Part shown: positions 56,864 through 64,000 of the stretch, piece after piece
Position numbering within the stretch: the first letter of the stretch is position 1
How the letters are laid out: each line of letters begins with the position of its first letter
Assembly: GCA_002900995.3 (NCBI GenBank)
Contig: CM035305.1
Location: 1,178,001-1,242,000 of the forward strand
Length of the DNA: 64,000 nucleotides
Direction: 5' to 3'
DNA from: Ganoderma boninense
Taxonomy: Eukaryota > Basidiomycota > Agaricomycetes > Polyporales > Polyporaceae
The notes under the pieces: model-generated
Told to the model about the DNA's origin: nothing
What the model saw: the letters and a program-made list of their open reading frames with translations, nothing else
Database searches by the model: none
Position numbers and translations under genes: made by a program

Positions 56864-57222
56864 GGCTGTGTTAACGTTCTAGTAGGCGTCGGCGATGAGG
56901 TCAGGTTGCCAGGGCAGCTTGCTGAAGAAACTTGAACACGTTTGGTGCGTACTTTATACGAGTTATCTTCGGCATCATGCATGCTCATTTCACTAGAGTG
57001 TAGGCATTTTGCCGTTGTACTATCCCAAGTCCCGGAGAGTGGCAAGGCATAGAATTCACAGTCTGCATGCTCTACTCAGCCATCTGCGGGGGCGCAAAAC
57101 GATTGCAATTCTGTATACAATGTCAATGTAATGCCGGCTTATATTGAATACCATTACATAACCGGATTGCCGATTTGAAGTTTGTATTGGTATTACAAAG
57201 GAGTGGTTATTAACGGATTGGC

Positions 57223-57300
57223 AAGGTATACCGTGTATTGCATTGCAAACCTTCGCGCGGTGCATTGCAAACCCCAGCCGCGCAAGGTAACAATATACCC
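57223..57300. repeat. Dispersed repeat, TGCATTGCAAACCCC type, copy 1
   Basis: Contains CATTGCAAACC twice (about 57241 and 57263) and GGTGCATTGCAAACCCCAGC at 57259-57278, within GGTATACC...GGTAACAATATACC. The same core recurs at 58571-58590 in the same orientation. Confidence 0.45.
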
Positions 57301-57999
57301 AGTGCGGAGGGAGGAATTTAACATTGGTACGCATACAAGCAGGTTGAATAGTGGAAAAGATGAATTTTATTGACAACTACTAAGAAGGCACAAAACGCCT
57401 GGAAGCGTGGGTACTAGTGTATGCAGTAGAGGGCAGCACGTCGGGAGGATGAGGAGATGGCTCAAGGGAGAAATGTATGGAACAGGAGGCGGATTGGAGG
57501 CAAAGACAAAGGCGTACACAGTGAAAATCGAGAACCCACCTCTTCTAGTGATATGAGATTGAAACACAATACAGGGGTACGTCGTGAAAAAGGCAACAGG
57601 AGGTGGAGGAAGGATCACGACGAGAAGAGCCGGCACATAGATGGAATCATGGCAGGGTGACCGAGAATAATCAACTCACCTTCTCGAGGGCCGAGGCTTC
57701 CGAAGTCAGATAGCAGACAGTGTCCAACGAAGGGGTGGATTGCAAAAAGAGACGCATATAGTCGTCTTTGAGGGACGAGGACGAGGTAGAGTACGAGGAG
57801 GTGCATATAAGGACTTACTGGGGGGCGTTGAGGTCATGTCGGCATTGTAGATCCTGCGGGAGAATGGTCATCAGTACCACAACTTTGGGGATATGTCGCG
57901 AAACCCCGGAACAAAAATGTAGAACTCAATATCGGATGGATAGGTGATGGTGGGCGAAAAGGAAGAGGTTTTAGGAGGAGCGGCGGGGAGGGAGCAGTT

Positions 58000-58284
58000 T
58001 TACAAAGGGCAGGATATTCGAGTGACAGGTATTGAACTTACAGCTAAGGCTGAGCCCGGGACCCGTGAAAACGCGGCCATCCAACAATGACAAATCACCC
58101 ATATGTAACCATCGCAGCTGCCTCCTCTCTGCAGACGTAGCTCGGCTTGCTCGCCCTTGAGCGCGAAGGGGGCGGGGAAGTCGTTCGCCCAGCAGACGGC
58201 GTGGAAGTAGAGTTCGCGGAGGGCGGTGAATGCGGAGAGGAAGGCGACGACGTCGCGCGAGGCGTTGAAAACTATCTCAAAGAG
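58000..58284 (-). pseudogene. Fragment resembling an F-box/LRR-type protein
   Basis: A minus-strand frame without ATG reads EIVFNASRDVVAFLSAFTAL and RELYFHAVCWANDFPAPFAL, then loses protein-like character before a stop at 58000. The pattern (AFLSAF-ALREL-FHAVCW) recalls the leucine-rich repeats of the large basidiomycete F-box-like families. No F-box, start or flanking exon is found, so this looks like a gene fragment. It lies between two copies of a dispersed repeat. Confidence 0.3.
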
Positions 58285-58564
58285 GAAGACAGGTCACATA
58301 GCTCCAGGGGAAGAGAGCAACGATGATGAACCAAGTGGAGTGACGACAGTGGTGGGGAGAAGACGAGCGGAATGGAATGAAGCGCCGAAGGCCTCCGGAC
58401 TCGAGTCCGACTCGGAGAACTCCCGCCCGATTTTCCCGAGCTATCGGACAGATTACAAGGTTATTGACGACCAAATCCTTGACGACTTTATGACAACACA
58501 ATGCCATTGAATATCGTAGCCCTGGCATGCTGATTACAACCTCGTCAATTCCAGGTTTGCAGCT

Positions 58565-58635
58565 ACAAGGTGATGCATTGCAAACCCCACCCGCCCCGTT
58601 ATGGTATGCAAACCTGGGCAGGCGTGGTAACTGCA
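58565..58635. repeat. Dispersed repeat, TGCATTGCAAACCCC type, copy 2
   Basis: GGTGATGCATTGCAAACCCC (58571-58590) followed by ACCCGCCCCG and a second GGTATGCAAACC (58605-58616). Same orientation as copy 1. Confidence 0.45.
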
Positions 58636-61600
58636 TTTCCACGGGTTAGCGCTTTTGCTGATGGCTGGCGTTGAACCGAGCCTCGTCCCGGAAGTCAATA
58701 TTCTCCCAATTCCCAGATACCTGAGTCAGCGAGATGCAACCTGGCCATGCGCCTGGTCTATGTCAGTGTTTTCTCGACGTCTTGTTTTTGTCACCACCCC
58801 TGGTAACTTTCTAAGCAGCTTTCCGCTGTCGTCAGGTGCTTAAGGAAGTCCGTCCTCGTTGATCGGACATTTCTGTTGGTTGATTGACCTTGTGAGCATG
58901 CCGCGATTGCCACATGCCAGACTGGTAGGTATGGTCCATGCCGCGGCGAACGGACGACGGTAGTACGGTCGCTTTTCTTGTCACCACAACCGCACATCAT
59001 AACGACTTCTCGTGACCCCTGCTGCTCTTATATAAATAGGCGTGCCATGCTTCGGTCTGCCTTCAAGTGAAGGCCGCTATTTCGGGCGAAATGGTACGCC
59101 TTTATCCGCGTGCTCCCTGACTGAACTCGATCATGTTGCAAATATCCATAGGAAGGTTCAGAAAACAGCTCGCCATCGAGCGACATGACTTGCAACTGAT
59201 CCGCCACCCGACGCCCCAGCTATCTTGGCGAGTAGACCGAAATACTGCGGGCCAATAAACTTCACATTGACATGTCCGATGAGCTGACTACTTACCGAGT
59301 ACGCAAGGAAGCCGAAATAGACGACAGCCCAGGACCAAGGAACCGAAGTTCCACCCGTGAGGCCTTGAGGACGCGGCTGGGCATGGCTCTCAGTGGGGCT
59401 GCTGGTCAGCATGCTGATGCCCCCACAGCTTCCTGTCCGACACTGAGTTCACCATCTCCAAGTCCTCGAGGAATATCGCGATCTAATCCGTGGTCCAACG
59501 CTCCCAACGCTCTTCCGGATCCTCCCTCTATGAATGCATGAAGTTTGAGGATCCGTTGTCGTATTCACCGTCCATTGGAGAGTTTAGAACGGAACGAGAA
59601 GAGGATGCGAAGATACGTCAAGCCTCCCGACATCGCGAACTTCTTATGTGAGTCGGACGCCTCTCACCTTTTCCACAGCAGAATCCGGTGTAAGCTAGAA
59701 CGATGGGACAGAGTCTCGCATGAGCGCTTGGCAGTAATTGCAAGGACGCAGCCTAATATGATAGAAAAAATACCGTGCGTTACCTCCAGTCTCCTCCGAT
59801 TGGGTGGCTCTTCGAATCCAGAGGAACATATACGGAGACTAAGACGTTCGCTGAGGGTGATCACAAAGAGAATGGAGTTCAGTTTGAGACGGCCGACGTG
59901 CCACCTGCTGTGTCTGCGAACTTGTAGTTAGTATCGAAGCCTGAATAGAATAGCGAATGCACAATGAAGTTACCGGTTGCTAGACCAAAGTCTAAGTAAC
60001 TTGAGAGGTCATCTGAACAGAGGGGATCACTAGAGAAATGGGCTAAAAGAGCTAAGCATGACGAACCACATCGGGTGGTTAAGCGCTAGCTCAACTTTCG
60101 AATCTCCCAACCAACAGGTGGGAGCAGTGTAGCACAACATCACAGAACAGGCGATCCCATGGGGTCCTCTCAAACCAGAGGAGCCTCAGGGTCTTACTAG
60201 GGATGCACGAGGAACCATCATGGCGGCCGTGGTTCTTCGAGTTCTCGATGCGGGCAGGGGTACAATCTGAATCAGCACTGCCCTGTCCGCGAATAGCCCC
60301 GCAGAAGGCGGGAGATGTAAGCGCGAGCGGGGGTAAATGCGATGGAGCAAGGTTTGCCATCTCGAGAACTCACGACTTCTGCGGGATGACGGCATTAATT
60401 GAATGGTCCACTTCACTTCGGTCTCTGCATTGATATTGCCCGGTAGCGGGGCCCGCGCAGTCAACGAGGCGATGCTGGTGTGAGCTAGCTGCATCCGCGA
60501 TCGCCTTCGAATTCACTCACATTTTACGGTCATCTTGCAAGGCAACGCAGGTCGGCTCTGTGAACTTTCACAGTGCACCCAAGCCCATGTGACGATTTCA
60601 CCTACTGATACTAATTGCCGTGGGCGTACGTGCAACCGCAGGTAAACGTGAATATCTATATCTCGGTATAACTCGTTCACGGTGATCGACATCCTCCGAA
60701 AAAAGTTTTAGGACGGAGTGGGGCCCCTGCAATTATTACAAATACCTTGGAGTGAGTACTTACTGAAACGCGCTCCCGATACCTATAAGCTTCGTCAGGC
60801 TCATCTCGATTCGCAGTAGCTTCGAAAAATACCAGCCGCCACCTGCATGGAGCCTTTTCGTTCATGGCCTAGCCCTGAGCCCCCTCCCCCTTGTGAAAAC
60901 GAAGTTTCTGACAGCCCGCGAAGATTGCAGAAATTGGGGCCCCAGACCTCAAAACCTCGAGATCGGCGACTGAGACGATGGAAGGCTTGACCCCATTTAT
61001 GTCGACTTAGGGGGCAAAGCCAGCACGGTGAGCATACTGTGAACTAGGTTTTCTTGGCATGCATCTTATCAGCGCTTCCATGCGAATAGCCAGTGCCCGT
61101 GATAACTAGCTCTCGTCTGGTGGTCGACCGCATATATCCCATGACGAGGAGCAGCCTGGAGCTTCGATTTTATCGTCATGGCAGGCTAACAGCGGACGCA
61201 AGAGGCGTCCACATGTGACCGGGGTTGGAGGTCGTGTAAGTTCTCTTCCACGCCATCTGAGGGGTCCAAGACGTCCACAACAGGATAGAAATCAGAGCGG
61301 AAATGGACCATAGAGAATCGGACTACACCATACATGGCCATGCATATGGCCGTCGGGCTCCAGGAAAACTCGGGCTTACCACAAGCTTTTCGAATTCCTG
61401 CTTGGAATTGATATGACGATATGCTTGCTCGACTGATTGCCTGCGCACGATGGTGCTGCGTTCATAAACCGGTGCGTGCCAGTCCGCGCCGACGTCTGGG
61501 CTGCTTCGAGGAGACGTAAACTTGAAGTAGAGTAGAGCGGGGATCCGGGGTGAGACCGAGATCAACTGTCCGTGCGGATCGTCGCTGCGCCAGGATGAGT

Positions 61601-62049
61601 TGCGGGGAGCATTTCTCGAGCTTTTAGAAGAACATGGGGACACCCATGGGGCCTGATGCAAAGAGGGGGAGGAGGAGAGACGACCGCTTCGAGGTTGATC
61701 ATGACCAGGGAGAGCTGGACGAAGGCAAATTGGGGAGTGAGGCATGTGATTCCAGTCGAGGAAGGATCGCCTGCTTCTCGCCTCCTGGGACCGCGTCTGT
61801 GGTCCCTGCATTCGCAGTCTCGCGGTGTACAGCCTGGGCCTCTCTGCTGAAGACGCTGTGTTTGGATGGCAGACGACCGAGCATCTCCGCCCCGGACAAA
61901 GCCCGCGCGCGGACGTCCGAAGATAGAAAACCGCACACGTCCGATGGCTCCCCCTCCATAACCCGCATTGCGTAATGTCCTCACTTTTGCTCTTTGACCC
62001 GTCTCGTTTCTCCTTTTTCTCCTCCCTCGACATCCCCCCTCCGACCCCC
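58636..62049. other. Gene-poor 3.4 kb region
   Basis: No gene is supported. Open frames (for example plus 59272-59541 and 59545-59931, minus 61323-62225) overlap on both strands, lack splice sites in phase and show no domains. The right end holds the pyrimidine-rich promoter of the ceramidase gene. Confidence 0.4.
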
Positions 62050-63350
62050 ATGGCCCTCAACACCACCACAAACGCTCTCCTCGCTGCCCATGCTTTTTGG
62101 GGCCCCGTCACCGCCACCCTCGACTGGTGCGAGGTCAGTCCCGTTCCGCTTTTCCCCCGCCAAGCCTCCTCGGCTATTCGTCCCGTTTCTCCCGCCCGCC
62201 CGCAATGTTGACTCTCCTCCCACACTCCTCCGCTCCCAGGTCAATTACCAGTTCTCGCGCTACATTGCAGAGGTCGCGAACAGCTTCTCCAACCTTTTCA
62301 CCATCGGACTCGCTGTCTATGGAGCCGCACAGTCGGTCACTGAGAACCTTCCGCCAAGATATCTTGTGGGCTATGCCGTACGTCATTCTCGCTTCTCAAT
62401 CTCATCCTTGCGTTTACGCGTCCGCTACTGCACGCAGGGCTTCGCCCTCGTCGGATTAGGAAGTTTTATCTTCCATGCCACCCTCCTTTTCGAAGCGCAG
62501 CTCATGGACGAGCTCCCCATGGTCTACGTCGCAAGCTACTGCTGTGCCATTCTCTTCGACACAACCCATGGTTTCGATTTGCGCAAGTCCAATGCGTCGC
62601 AACTCGGTCTTATCTTCACCGTGTTCAACGTGTTGTTCACCTGGTCATAGTGCGTCCTTTTTCTCCCTTTTCAACCAAATTATGAGACCATAACGTGCGG
62701 GGGCCAGTTATATCTCGCGCAATCCCGTCTACCATCAAGTTGTTTTCGCGATATTGATGTTTACCACCACATTCCGCACCGTATACCTCCTCCGTAACGG
62801 CGAGGTTTCGGAGCGGTTGCCCCAGGAGCAGCGCTCTACAATCGCCCGTCTCTTCTCTTCGGGGGCAGCAACGTTTGCGTTCGGGTTCCTGATCTGGAAT
62901 TTGGACAACGTCTTCTGTTCCAATATTACGCGCTGGAAGCAGACCGTCGGCTGGCCTGCCGCATTCCTTCTCGAGGGTGAGCCAGACTGCGATCCTTTTG
63001 TGAGAGCCGCTGCTGATACATTACATCAAGGTCACTCATGGTGGCACATCCTGACGGTTCGTTGCCTTCCCGTCAAGTTGAGCTTGTCAGAGATTGACGT
63101 ATTTTCCAGGCAACGGGGACCTACTTGATGCTGATAGGCAATACTTGTGAGTCTGGCCCCTGGTCTCTTGTTCTCGTTGTTTTGCTGAACGTTTCTTTAG
63201 ATCTGTGAGTCTCATCTCCAAAGGTATGACGATCATTCCTAACGATTTTGCAGCACCTTGTGCATCAAGGACGACCATAACAACTACACGGTTACGAAGA
63301 AACTTGGAATACCGCGCATACAGCGTGTTCAGAAGATCAAAGCCCAGTGA
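62050..63350 (+). CDS. Alkaline ceramidase
   Basis: A multi-pass endoplasmic reticulum or Golgi enzyme (Ypc1/Ydc1/ACER family, CREST superfamily) that splits ceramide into sphingoid base and fatty acid. Exons 62050-62133, 62240-62377, 62438-62649, 62708-62976, 63031-63056, 63110-63146, 63201-63204 and 63254-63350 join in phase. The protein reads FWGPVTATLDWCE-VNYQFS, SNLFTIGLAVYGAAQ, GFALVGLGSFIFHATL with LMDELPMVYVASYC (metal-binding Ser, His and Asp of the family), FAFGFLIWNLDNVFC and GHSWWHILTATGTYLMLIGN with the C-terminal metal-site histidines. The ending TYLTLCIKDDHNNYTV needs a 4-nt exon. About 288 residues with seven predicted helices. Confidence 0.9.
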
Positions 63351-63847
63351 TTCTCCACTGGAACGTACCCCTCTCAACTATCCCTATCCTATTTAGATTC
63401 ATTCTCTATGCATCTCCGAGCTCATGACCATCACGTTTTGCAACCCATCCTATCTATCATTCGGATTTAGAACTCACTCCCTTTAACCACGGCTTATATC
63501 GAGGACTTTGGTGGGCACATATCGCGGTGCATATGAGCATCTGTTGTATAGATTGTAGTTATGTCGAATACATTCCGTCCTTTGCTAGACGTCGACTCGC
63601 GGTGACCTCGACTCGGACGAGCTCGGACGCGTTTGATACAGGCGCCCAATCCTTGTGGTGACAACGATAACGTGACGAGGCGCGTAACGGCGGGTCGCGT
63701 TTGTGGCACGCGGCTTCGCATACAACCACGATCATTGCTGCTCTTCTTGCGCCCACTCTCCGACTCGCCCACAGACCGCCGGAGGATGCGTAGGTCATGT
63801 AAGCCTGTCTTTCTGTGTGCATCAACGAGTGGCTGAGTGTCATCCAG

Positions 63848-64000
63848 CTGAATCCCCGGAACCTGGGAGCGCCCACAAACGACAGCGACTATCTTCCCCC
63901 ACATACGACGAATTCTTCCCCATCACGCAGGAAGACATGCATGCATTCGAAGAGATAGACAAGCAGCTATCTCAATGTGCTCATTCCGGATCCTCTAAAA
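63848..64000 (+). CDS. Possible 5' exon of an unidentified gene, cut by the window edge
   Basis: After a possible acceptor (catccag, 63841-63847) the frame runs to the right edge: ESPEPGSAHKRQRLSSPTYD, EFFPITQEDMHAFEEIDKQL, SQCAHSGSSK. The basic cluster HKRQRL followed by an acidic helical stretch looks like the N-terminal part of a nuclear protein. No start codon or upstream exon is established; ATG at 63937 is in frame but late. The family is not recognised. Confidence 0.3.

Noticed and set aside
61323..62225. 300-codon minus-strand frame
   Set aside because: Overlaps the ceramidase promoter and first exon and has no protein-like features.
63494..63904. Minus-strand frame near the right edge
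   Set aside because: Arg/Ser-rich composition typical of antisense GC-rich DNA; no motif.

Overview
The window is nuclear DNA of a filamentous basidiomycete, most likely an Agaricomycete. Nearly every gene is split by short GT-AG introns (about 45-75 nt), and the families point the same way: DUF6534-type membrane protein, class I myosin with TH1 and SH3, GH5 exo-beta-1,3-glucanase, short Zn2Cys6 regulator, alkaline ceramidase. All gene models were spliced by eye from reading frame, splice consensus and agreement between paralogues or with remembered family motifs; no database search was run.

Layout. 1-2421: start of an unidentified gene and NAF1 (box H/ACA snoRNP assembly), both on the minus strand. 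2693-16651: three tandem paralogues (A, B, C) of a protein of roughly 1,100 residues with an Fe(II)/2-oxoglutarate dioxygenase domain and a long helical C-terminal half. They share exon layout, including an 18-nt microexon carrying the catalytic HxD motif. Copy A has a different N-terminus: its first three exons splice into a near-copy of the histone H3 tail (M-VRTKQTARKSSGG-VAPRR...), keeping the K4 and K9 registers. This is the most unusual signal here. 17862-20005: DUF6534 membrane protein. 20383-25793: small unknown gene, TRM6, a one-pass membrane protein, a small unknown gene and riboflavin synthase. 26042-27959: coiled-coil protein. 28614-35876: class I myosin and, divergent from it, its UCS-type chaperone. 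38036-38990: Zn2Cys6 factor. 39561-41344: GH5 glucanase. 42786-43292: a 507-bp inverted-repeat element upstream of UAP1 (43566-45118). 45503-47790: taxilin-like protein with an inserted SUMO-like domain. 48966-50045: mitochondrial EF-Ts. 51376-56863: five small secreted-peptide genes, all on the minus strand, four of them with related 5' leaders. 57000-62049: gene-poor, with a repeat pair bracketing a gene fragment. 62050-63350: alkaline ceramidase with a predicted 4-nt microexon.

Functional links: NAF1, TRM6, EF-Ts, RIB5 and UAP1 are housekeeping. Myosin-I and the UCS protein form a client/chaperone pair on a shared promoter. UAP1 and the glucanase both act in cell-wall metabolism. The A-B-C cluster and the peptide cluster are the accessory, duplicated parts.

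Caution: several single-base frame breaks, mostly missing bases in short C or G runs, occur in copies B and C and in the UCS gene, which is expected to be functional. Some are therefore probably sequence errors rather than real mutations.
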